This document shows, one piece after another, positions 18,386 through 25,499 of a stretch of DNA of 64,000 nt. Every line of letters starts with the position of its first letter. Positions within the stretch are counted from its first letter, which is position 1. The notes under the pieces are model-generated. The model saw nothing but the letters and a program-made list of their open reading frames with translations. It did not search any database and was not told where the DNA came from. The translations under genes and the position numbers were made by a program. The stretch is from Thermoanaerobacter ethanolicus JW 200. GTDB lineage: Bacteria > Bacillota > Thermoanaerobacteria > Thermoanaerobacterales > Thermoanaerobacteraceae. Location of the stretch: positions 991,001-1,055,000 of the forward strand of contig NZ_CP033580.1 of assembly GCF_003722315.1 (NCBI RefSeq), read 5' to 3'.

Positions 18386-18424
18386 ATAGATAAGGGATAA
18401 ATAAAAAATAGGGGTTGAAGAGGG

Positions 18425-19246
18425 ATGTATAGACTTTTTGTCACAGATGCTGATGGGAGCTTATTAAATAGTAATTCTGAAATCTCTGATAAAAATAAAG
18501 AAGCAATAAAAGAGGTGATTTCAAGGGGAGTCATTTTTACTATTGCTACTGGACGTATGTTTTCTTCTATTTTGCCTTATGCCTTTGAACTTAATGTTAA
18601 TGCTCCGGTGATTTCTTATAACGGTGCTTTAATAAAAGATATTTACACTAAAAAGGTGTATTATTACAATCCTATACAGACAGAAGATGCAATATTTGCA
18701 ATAAGATTGCTAAAAGAAAGTGGATACCATATTAACCTCTATATTGATGATGAGTTATACGTGGAAGAAATAACTGATAGAGTAGAGTGGTACCTTTCTT
18801 TTAACAATGTTACTGTAAATGCGGTGGGGAATTTGGAGGAATTTCTTAAAAGAACGGGAAGCGTAACGGCTAAAATCTATGCGTTGAATGATATGAAAAA
18901 TCCTATTTCTATTGATGCAGAAATTTACGACGAAATTTCAAAAAGATTGACCATTTCTACTTCTGGAGGAGGACATTTAGAGATTAATGCAAAAGGAGTA
19001 AGCAAGGGAAATGCTTTAAAAACTCTTGCCAATATGTACAGTATAAAAAGAGAGCAGGTAGTGGCGATTGGAGACAATCTAAATGACCTGTCAATGATAG
19101 AATATGCAGGATTGGGAGTAGCTATGGGGAACGCTCCTGACATTGTAAAAATAAAAGCGGATTATACAACTTTATCAAATGATGAAGATGGAGTTGCTCA
19201 TGTAATAGATAAATTTTTCTTAAATAAAAAGACAGTAGCTGTATAG
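18425..19246 (+). CDS. Cof-type HAD-IIB phosphatase
   Basis: 273 residues. HAD motif I is TDADGSLLNSNSEIS (nucleophile Asp and acid/base Asp), motif II lies in FTIATGRMFSS, and motifs III/IV lie in KGNALKTLANMYSIKREQVVAIGDNLNDLSMIEYAG. The C2B cap is inserted between motifs II and III. Members dephosphorylate sugar phosphates, FMN or pyridoxal phosphate, and the substrate cannot be told here. AGAGGG precedes the ATG closely. Monocistronic, closed by a terminator. Confidence 0.9.
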   Translation: MYRLFVTDADGSLLNSNSEISDKNKEAIKEVISRGVIFTIATGRMFSSILPYAFELNVNAPVISYNGALIKDIYTKKVYYYNPIQTEDAIFAIRLLKESGYHINLYIDDELYVEEITDRVEWYLSFNNVTVNAVGNLEEFLKRTGSVTAKIYALNDMKNPISIDAEIYDEISKRLTISTSGGGHLEINAKGVSKGNALKTLANMYSIKREQVVAIGDNLNDLSMIEYAGLGVAMGNAPDIVKIKADYTTLSNDEDGVAHVIDKFFLNKKTVAV

Positions 19247-19273
19247 TAACAAGTTTAAACGAAAGGGAATAAA

Positions 19274-19308
19274 ATATATTACCGCGAGGGCGGTAATATA
19301 TTTTTTTA
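19274..19308 (+). terminator. Rho-independent terminator after the Cof gene
   Basis: TATATTACCGC, short loop, GCGGTAATATA, then seven T. Confidence 0.88.
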
Positions 19309-19323
19309 TTTTAGGTGATGACC

Positions 19324-19476
19324 ATGGAAGGTATGGTTATAAAATTTATCAGTTTGGTTATTATATTTGTTGGGATTTTATATATGTTATTCTCTTTTTT
19401 GCCTCTATTTTGCGAAAAAGAACAAAAAAGAGAGTTAAAAGATGAGTCAGTCAAAAAAATTCATGAAAATGAATGA
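19324..19476 (+). CDS. Small single-span membrane protein
   Basis: About 50 residues. One hydrophobic helix (VIKFISLVIIFVGILYMLFSFLPLF) is followed by a short charged tail. AGGTG (19313-19317) lies 6 nt before the ATG at 19324. An in-frame ATG at 19318 is too close. It sits between a terminator and the promoter of the CcpA-like gene. No family is recognised. Coding is supported by the ribosome site and the clean membrane-helix-plus-tail composition only. Confidence 0.5.
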   Translation: MEGMVIKFISLVIIFVGILYMLFSFLPLFCEKEQKRELKDESVKKIHENE

Positions 19477-19495
19477 AAAAAATTGAAAAAATCTA

Positions 19496-19524
19496 TTGAC
19501 AAAATTCTTTTTAAAAAGTAAAAT
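19496..19524 (+). promoter_or_regulatory. Sigma-A promoter of the ccpA-like gene
   Basis: TTGACA (19496-19501), a 17-bp spacer and TAAAAT (19519-19524). Confidence 0.8.
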
Positions 19525-19530
19525 AACATA

Positions 19531-19546
19531 AAGCGAAAACGATTAA
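19531..19546 (+). promoter_or_regulatory. Possible LacI-family operator (autoregulatory)
   Basis: AAGCGAAAACGATTAA just after the -10 box, around the expected start site. The central CG-containing, A/T-flanked pattern resembles cre and LacI-family sites without matching the cre consensus fully. Confidence 0.35.
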
Positions 19547-19564
19547 TCCTGGGAGTGATGTGCA

Positions 19565-20581
19565 ATGAGTGCAACGATAAAAGATGTGGCGAGAGAAGCA
19601 AAGGTTTCAATTGCTACGGTTTCTAGAGTGTTAAATAACAGTGCTGTTGTTACAGACGAGACGAGACAGAGAGTATTAGAGGCTATAAAAAAGACGGGAT
19701 ATAAGCCTAATGCGTTAGCTCGTAGTTTAAAGATCCAAAAGACTCATACTATAGGGCTTATAGTTCCTGATATTTCTAGTACTTTCTATCCTGAGGTAGT
19801 TAGAGGGATAGAGGATATTGCGGCGATGTATAATTATAACATATTTTTGTGTAATACTGACCAAAAAGAGGAAAAGGAAGTCAAATATATAGAAATATTA
19901 GGAGAAAAGCAAGTAGACGGGATTATCTTTATGGGGGATATTGTAAGGGATAGTGTTATACAAACGTTTAACGAATTTGGTGTACCGGTGGTGCTGGCAG
20001 GTACTCAGGACAAAGATAAGAGATTTCCTAGTGTTATGATTGACAATGAAAAAGCCGCATACGACGCAGTAAAATATTTGATTTCTTTAGGGCATAAGAA
20101 AATAGGTATGATTTCAGGGCCTATGCATGACCCTATAGGAGGGCTTCAAAGAATTGAAGGTTACAAAAAAGCTCTCGAAGAACACGGCATAAAATATGAC
20201 CCTGAATTAGTAGTAGAAGGAGAGTTTAAAACTCGCAAAGCGTATTTAGCTATGCTAAAGCTTTTGGAATACAAGGTAGATGCAGTGTTTGCAGCATCAG
20301 ATGATATGGCTGCTGCTGCCATAAACGCCATATTTGACTCAAACCTTAAAGTGCCCGAGGATATCCATGTAGTGGGTTTTGACAATACTTACATTTCTAC
20401 TATTTTTAGACCGACAATTACTACAATACAACAGCCTGCTTATGATATAGGGGCTGTGAGCATGAGGCTTTTAACTAAGCTTTTAGCAAAAGAACCTATT
20501 GAAGAAATGCATGTTATTTTGCCTCATCAGTTGATTGTAAGAGAATCTACTGGCTTTGGAGAAGAAAAAAATAGCCGTTAA
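19565..20581 (+). CDS. ccpA: LacI-family regulator, CcpA-like
   Basis: 338 residues. The N-terminal HTH is ATIKDVAREAKVSIATVSRVLNNSAVV with the minor-groove hinge KPNALARSLK. The periplasmic-binding-protein-like core includes GIEDIAAMYNYNIFLCNTDQKEEKE, KQVDGIIFMGD, HVVGFDNTYISTIFRPTITTIQQPAYDIGA, and the tail LPHQLIVREST. These segments follow Bacillus CcpA closely. In Firmicutes it acts with HPr(Ser-P) on cre sites for carbon catabolite control. Monocistronic with its own promoter and terminator. A sugar-specific LacI paralogue is the alternative. Confidence 0.8.
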   Translation: MSATIKDVAREAKVSIATVSRVLNNSAVVTDETRQRVLEAIKKTGYKPNALARSLKIQKTHTIGLIVPDISSTFYPEVVRGIEDIAAMYNYNIFLCNTDQKEEKEVKYIEILGEKQVDGIIFMGDIVRDSVIQTFNEFGVPVVLAGTQDKDKRFPSVMIDNEKAAYDAVKYLISLGHKKIGMISGPMHDPIGGLQRIEGYKKALEEHGIKYDPELVVEGEFKTRKAYLAMLKLLEYKVDAVFAASDDMAAAAINAIFDSNLKVPEDIHVVGFDNTYISTIFRPTITTIQQPAYDIGAVSMRLLTKLLAKEPIEEMHVILPHQLIVRESTGFGEEKNSR

Positions 20582-20594
20582 GGCTATTTTTTTT
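20565..20594 (+). terminator. Terminator overlapping the ccpA stop codon
   Basis: AAAAATAGCC, loop containing the TAA stop (20579-20581), GGCTATTTTTTTT. The 5' arm is inside the last codons. Confidence 0.88.
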
Positions 20595-20634
20595 GTAAAT
20601 TATTATGATATACTGGTGTCAGGGGGAGGTTTAG

Positions 20635-21312
20635 ATGGAAAAATTGTTGATTATAGACGATGAAGAGATGTTTGTAAAAGGTTTAAAACTTTCTTTAGAA
20701 GAAGAAGGGTTTGAAGTTGATACTGCCTACGATGGAGAAAAAGGGCTTGATAAGGTTCGTTTAGGGAATTATGACCTTGTAATTTTAGATATTATGCTTC
20801 CTAAGTTAGACGGTTTTTCAGTGTGTAGAGAGATAAGGACTTTTTCAAATATTCCCATAATTATGCTTACTGCAAGAGGAGATGATATTGACAAGATTGT
20901 AGGGATAGAAATAGGAGCTGATGATTATTTAGCGAAGCCCTTTAATACTAGAGAGCTTATTGCGCGAATAAGAGCACTTTTAAGAAGAGCTACAAATCCT
21001 TATATTAAGAGGAAAGACGAAATAAGAAGGGGAGAACTTTATATAAATATTCCAGAAAGAGCAGTTTACAAGAGAGGCAAGAGAATTGAGCTTACAAATA
21101 AAGAATTTGAAATTTTAGTGTTGTTAGCTTCTAATCCAGGAAAAGTCTATACGAAAGATAAATTGTTAGACTTGATATGGGGATTTGATTTTTACGGTGA
21201 TACTAATACTGTTACAGTGCATGTGAGAAAACTTAGAGAGAAAATTGAAGATGACCCTGCAAATCCTCAATATATTTTCACCAAATGGGGTGCAGGATAC
21301 TATATGAAGTAA
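20635..21312 (+). CDS. OmpR/PhoB-family response regulator
   Basis: 225 residues. The receiver domain has the acidic pocket IIDDEE, the phospho-acceptor Asp in LVILDIMLPKLDG, Thr in IIMLTARGDD and Lys in YLAKPFN. The C-terminal winged helix ends GDTNTVTVHVRKLREKIEDDP ... TKWGAGYYMK. The histidine kinase starts 11 nt downstream, so they form a cognate pair. The target is unknown. The lipoprotein that follows is a plausible one. Confidence 0.94.
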   Translation: MEKLLIIDDEEMFVKGLKLSLEEEGFEVDTAYDGEKGLDKVRLGNYDLVILDIMLPKLDGFSVCREIRTFSNIPIIMLTARGDDIDKIVGIEIGADDYLAKPFNTRELIARIRALLRRATNPYIKRKDEIRRGELYINIPERAVYKRGKRIELTNKEFEILVLLASNPGKVYTKDKLLDLIWGFDFYGDTNTVTVHVRKLREKIEDDPANPQYIFTKWGAGYYMK

Positions 21313-21322
21313 AGGTGATAAG

Positions 21323-22723
21323 ATGAGTTTAAGGTGGAAAATCTTTTCTTTATATTTGATAATTTTAATAATTTCATTGGCATTAACTGGGTTTTATCTT
21401 TACCGTTATATTGAAAAAAGCTATTTAGACAATGTCAGAGTCAATAATTTAATGCAAGCCAATATGGTATCTAATTTTGTATCAAGATTTGTAGGAACCT
21501 CTTCTTCTTATCTGATTGAGCCCACTATAATGGAGTATGCAAAACAAATAAATTCAAGGATACTTTTTACTAATATAAATGGAAAAGTATTGGTAGATTC
21601 TGCTTCCTCAAAGGAATTTGAAGGAAAAGTAATAAAGGATTACAGCGATATAAACGAGGCTTTAAATGGCAAGGGTTCTACAAGTATTCATGATATAAAT
21701 GGTGTAGGTTGGGCGATGTATACTGCAGTCCCCGTTATAGCAAAAAACAATGTAGTAGGGGCAATACTTATATCTTCTTCTATAGATAACATAATAGACC
21801 TTTTAAACTCTATAAAGTATCGCATGATATATACTTTTACAGGTATTGGATTTTTGGTAAGCCTTTTAAGCCTTTTAGTGGCTTCTTACATTACTAATCC
21901 TTTAAAACGATTAACAGAAGCAGCAAATATTTTATCTCAAGGGAAATTGGATTATAAGGTGGACGTAAAAAGTAATGATGAAATAGGAAAATTGGCGAGA
22001 GCTTTTAATAAAATGAGTTTAAGCCTTATGCAGATTGATGAAGAGCGCAAAAGATTTGTTTCAGATGCATCTCATGAACTTAAAACTCCTCTTGCGTCAG
22101 TAAAGGCTTTGGTTGAATCATTAATAGATAGCAGAAATGAGGATGTACATTTTTATAAAGAAATATTGAGGGATGTGGACAGTGAAATTGATAGGATGAC
22201 AAGACTAGTTAACGACCTATTAGAGTTGGCAAGAATGGACAAAATTAAATCAGTGAGAGTGAAGAAATGCGAAATTAGTGAAATCATATTGGACGTCATA
22301 GAAAGTCTCGCTCCGCTTGCAAAGGCAAAAGAAATAAACCTTGCTTTTCAAGGCAAAAGTAATGTCTTCGCAGAAGTGGATGCGGATAGATTTTACAGAA
22401 TGGTGTATAATATAGTAGAAAATGGAATAAAATACACCTATAATGGTGGCAATGTCATAGTGGGTTTGGAGGAAGATGAAAATAATATTTATTTAACAAT
22501 TGCTGACAACGGAATAGGTATAAGTGAAGAAACTCTTCCCAAAATATTTGACAGGTTTACAAGAGGAGATACCGCAAGGTCTAAGAAGAGCGGTGGTTTT
22601 GGCTTAGGACTCGCTATTGCTAAAGAGATAATAGACATTCATGAAGGCAAAGTCACAGTGGAAAGTAAAGTGGGAGAAGGAACTGTATTTAAAATTTCCC
22701 TGCCCAAAAAGAAAAAGGATTAA
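21323..22723 (+). CDS. Sensor histidine kinase with HAMP domain
   Basis: 466 residues. Transmembrane helices lie near 8-28 and 165-190 and flank an extracytoplasmic sensor. HAMP covers about 190-242. The phospho-accepting His is in FVSDASHELKTPLASVKALV, the N box in YNIVENGIKYTYNGG, and the G boxes in DNGIGISEETLPKIFDRF and GFGLGLAIAKEI. It is the partner of the preceding regulator and resembles WalK/PhoR-type kinases. No PAS domain is apparent. Confidence 0.94.
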   Translation: MSLRWKIFSLYLIILIISLALTGFYLYRYIEKSYLDNVRVNNLMQANMVSNFVSRFVGTSSSYLIEPTIMEYAKQINSRILFTNINGKVLVDSASSKEFEGKVIKDYSDINEALNGKGSTSIHDINGVGWAMYTAVPVIAKNNVVGAILISSSIDNIIDLLNSIKYRMIYTFTGIGFLVSLLSLLVASYITNPLKRLTEAANILSQGKLDYKVDVKSNDEIGKLARAFNKMSLSLMQIDEERKRFVSDASHELKTPLASVKALVESLIDSRNEDVHFYKEILRDVDSEIDRMTRLVNDLLELARMDKIKSVRVKKCEISEIILDVIESLAPLAKAKEINLAFQGKSNVFAEVDADRFYRMVYNIVENGIKYTYNGGNVIVGLEEDENNIYLTIADNGIGISEETLPKIFDRFTRGDTARSKKSGGFGLGLAIAKEIIDIHEGKVTVESKVGEGTVFKISLPKKKKD

Positions 22724-22806
22724 GCTTTTTTAATGATTTTTTTATGTTTATTTAATGTTTATGTAACAAAAGTATAGTAAGATTAAACTAGAGGGAGGGA
22801 ATAAAA

Positions 22807-24246
22807 GTGAAAAGAATTGCCTTAGTATTGATAGGTTTATTTATTTTGACACTGTCGGGGTGCTTTGCGAAAGTTAATAGCAATGATGAAAATGCTCCTA
22901 TAAATCCAAAGCCTATGGTACAAGACGTGTCAAAAGAGATTTCTCTTTATTTTTTAAATGATAAAATGAATGGACTTATTTTAGAAAAAAGGCTTATTTC
23001 TAAGGATGCTGATGTTTTAAAACAAGTTGTAATTGAAATGATTAAAGGGCCGACAGATGAATACGCAAAACCGGTATTCCCTAGTGGCACAAAGCTAATC
23101 TCTATAGAATTACAAGAGGGAACTGCTTTTGTAAATTTATCCAAAGAATTTTTACAAGACAGTGAAGATGAAGAAATAGACAAATTAAGAGTTGCGGCAC
23201 TCATAAATGCTTTGACCGATATACCCGGAGTTGACAGTGTTCAAATACTGGTAGAAGGAAATAAAATTGATGCGGTAGGGAAATATAAAATAGGTTTAGA
23301 TCCTTTAAAAAGAATGATATTAATAGGAGATGTATACAATAACCCAGATAGGATAAAGAAATTACAAGAGAGAGCAGATTTAGGAAAAGAAACATGGCGT
23401 TTTGACCCTATCCAACTCCTTAGAAAAGAAGGCGGGATAATAGGGATTGGAAGTGAAGATGATTTGACTTTAAAAAGCGAAGATAATGGTGTAGCTTATG
23501 TAGAGGCGATACACGATAACAAAATGTACAGCATAACATTGGTTCAGCCTCTTGGCAAAGGGAGTAACTATATTTGGGTTATAGACAATGTCAAAGCCAA
23601 GTTTACTCAAATACCTGAAGCAAATCCTCTTAAAGGAGAATCTTTCATATACGGTATAGTGAAGGCTATTGACTATCAAAACAGAATTATAACAATTGAA
23701 AGAGAATACCAGGACTCTCAGGACGTAAGAAATCAAGTAGGGCCGGATATAAAGGTATTGCCTGATGCTATTATACATTTTCAGGCGAAAGTAGGTTATG
23801 ACAGCCAAGGAGGATTTAAGTATGCGGAAAAAGACATAAACTTTGCAGAAATAAAAATAGGTGATGAACTGGGTATAATACTAAATAAAGATAAAGAAGC
23901 GAGGGCTATAATAGTTTCGGATAGAAGTAACATATCTTATGAGCCTAACATAAAAGTAATATCTCCTGTAAGAAACAATGTTGTGACAAGCCCATTTAAA
24001 GTAATAGGCAAAGCGAGAATATTTGAAGGGAATGTAAATATAAGGCTTGTTGACAGCAATGGAAATGTTTTGAATGAGACTTTTGTACAAGCAAGTAATG
24101 CTGCTCCTTCTTGGGGAGATTTTGAAGCTATAATTTCTTATAAACCATTGAAAGAGCCTCAAAACGGTATTCTTCAGGTCTTCTCTTTAAGTCCTAAAGA
24201 TGGTTCTGTGCAAAACCTCGTTTCTATCCCATTAAAACTTAAGTGA
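22807..24246 (+). CDS. GerMN-domain lipoprotein
   Basis: 479 residues. The lipoprotein signal peptide ends at the lipobox LTLSGC (Cys about residue 19). A GerMN (germination-like) domain lies at about 40-180 (VVIEMIKGPTDEYAKPVFPSGTKLISIELQEGTAFVNLSKEF, ALTDIPGVDSVQILVEG). A central beta-rich region and a C-terminal Gmad2 immunoglobulin-like domain (about 385-479, SPVRNNVVTSPFKVIGKARIFEGNVNIRLVDSNG) follow. The kinase gene ends 84 nt upstream. Family members occur in spore germination and cell-envelope settings. Confidence 0.88.
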   Translation: MKRIALVLIGLFILTLSGCFAKVNSNDENAPINPKPMVQDVSKEISLYFLNDKMNGLILEKRLISKDADVLKQVVIEMIKGPTDEYAKPVFPSGTKLISIELQEGTAFVNLSKEFLQDSEDEEIDKLRVAALINALTDIPGVDSVQILVEGNKIDAVGKYKIGLDPLKRMILIGDVYNNPDRIKKLQERADLGKETWRFDPIQLLRKEGGIIGIGSEDDLTLKSEDNGVAYVEAIHDNKMYSITLVQPLGKGSNYIWVIDNVKAKFTQIPEANPLKGESFIYGIVKAIDYQNRIITIEREYQDSQDVRNQVGPDIKVLPDAIIHFQAKVGYDSQGGFKYAEKDINFAEIKIGDELGIILNKDKEARAIIVSDRSNISYEPNIKVISPVRNNVVTSPFKVIGKARIFEGNVNIRLVDSNGNVLNETFVQASNAAPSWGDFEAIISYKPLKEPQNGILQVFSLSPKDGSVQNLVSIPLKLK

Positions 24247-24248
24247 AT

Positions 24249-24758
24249 TCAGTATTTCAAGGACAATTGGATGCTTTTAGCAATCACTTCGGCTATGTCA
24301 AATACAAACCCTAATCTTACGGAATTTAAAGGAATTGAGTCATATACATCGACAATGCCTACTATTGAAATATCTCCAACAGGAGGAAGCATTTTCCCCA
24401 CACCTTTTCCAGGGTACAGTGGGGCTTTTTTTATTGAGATTTTTCCTATACTTTCTTTGTCTCCCAACGAAGCATCTATAGCTATAATTTTACTATTAGG
24501 ATGCTTCTTTTTTATGTATTTTATATTTTCTTCTAAGTTCATAGCATGAATCGGAGACTTTAATGTGCCGTAAACGAAATAATTTGATGGAATAGTTTTG
24601 GAAAGCAAGTCACCCACAATAGGTCCTAATGAGTCGCTTATGAATTTGTCTGTGCCGATACATAAAAAAATTGAATTAGGACTTAAATATGTATTTAAAA
24701 AATTTGATATGAAATAAATTGCATTTGAGTCGTCATATTTAAGTCTTAATTCCTCCAT
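24249..24758 (-). CDS. YyaC-like sporulation protein (GPR-related protease fold)
   Basis: 169 residues from the ATG at 24758, chosen for GGAGG 12 nt upstream. The longer frame to 24827 lacks a site. Key segments are IFLCIGTDKFISDSLGPIVGDLL, VYGTLKSPIHAMNLEENI, IIAIDASLG and GVGKMLPPVGDISIVGIVD. YyaC is a small sporulation protein related in fold to the GPR spore protease. It is convergent with the GerMN gene and divergent from the 24852 gene. Confidence 0.88.
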   Translation of the reverse strand: MEELRLKYDDSNAIYFISNFLNTYLSPNSIFLCIGTDKFISDSLGPIVGDLLSKTIPSNYFVYGTLKSPIHAMNLEENIKYIKKKHPNSKIIAIDASLGDKESIGKISIKKAPLYPGKGVGKMLPPVGDISIVGIVDVYDSIPLNSVRLGFVFDIAEVIAKSIQLSLKY

Positions 24759-24851
24759 ATATAAATAGCCTCCTTTAAAATAAGCTGAATTAAAATCTTT
24801 ATGATAAGCAATAATAAAAATGTGCAATATTAATGAAAGGAATGGTTGTTG

Positions 24852-25457
24852 ATGAAGGGGCTAAAATATTTGGCTTTGATTACTGCAATTGCTCTTTTTA
24901 CTACTATGTTTATGTTGAAGACAAAGTTTGAAGAACCTATTTATTTTTCTCAACAAGATTTGTGGGATAAAAGTGAAAACCAACTTACAAAAGAAAATGA
25001 GACGGTTTGTAAAGAAGAGCAAACTGCCAGTTCAAAAGTAGATAAAGAAGAAAAAGAAATAGCAAAAAGAAATCAAGGAAGTGAAAATGCCAGAAAAGTA
25101 AGGATTTTTAAAGAGAAAATGTTAGAGGACCTGCTTAAACAAAAAAACAGAGAAGTTTATGATTTGGAAAATAACAAAAAAACGCAAAAGGAAAATAGTG
25201 GCGATGACAACATAATAATTACTCCAGAAAAGATTTTACAAGTGCAAAATGAGATGGAACCTTCACAAAAAATCAAAGTAATGAATATTATCCTTAAATT
25301 AGGAACGGATGATATGAACGAAATTATGAAAATGGCTCAGAAGGGTTTGACACAGAAGGATAATGACAAAATAATGGAAATATTAAAAAATAAGCTTTCC
25401 TCTGAAGATGTTCAGTACCTTGTAGAAATAGCAAATGAATATTTTGCAAAAAAATAA
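24852..25457 (+). CDS. Membrane-anchored protein of unknown function
   Basis: 201 residues. One N-terminal transmembrane helix (LKYLALITAIALFTTMFML) is followed by a highly charged, probably disordered linker and a compact helical C-terminus (EPSQKIKVMNIILKLGTDDMNEIMKMAQKG ... EDVQYLVEIANEYF). This tail resembles the short helical repeats of sporulation-associated proteins in Clostridia. I do not recognise a named family. It is divergent from yyaC, so a sporulation role is possible but unproven. A terminator follows immediately. Confidence 0.75.
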   Translation: MKGLKYLALITAIALFTTMFMLKTKFEEPIYFSQQDLWDKSENQLTKENETVCKEEQTASSKVDKEEKEIAKRNQGSENARKVRIFKEKMLEDLLKQKNREVYDLENNKKTQKENSGDDNIIITPEKILQVQNEMEPSQKIKVMNIILKLGTDDMNEIMKMAQKGLTQKDNDKIMEILKNKLSSEDVQYLVEIANEYFAKK

Positions 25458-25490
25458 ACCCCTCCTTAAAATTAGAAGGGGTTTTAAATT
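25457..25490 (+). terminator. Rho-independent terminator
   Basis: AACCCCT, loop with imperfect pairs, AGGGGTTTTAAATTT, directly after the 24852 gene. Confidence 0.75.
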
Positions 25491-25499
25491 TCGCTAAAT

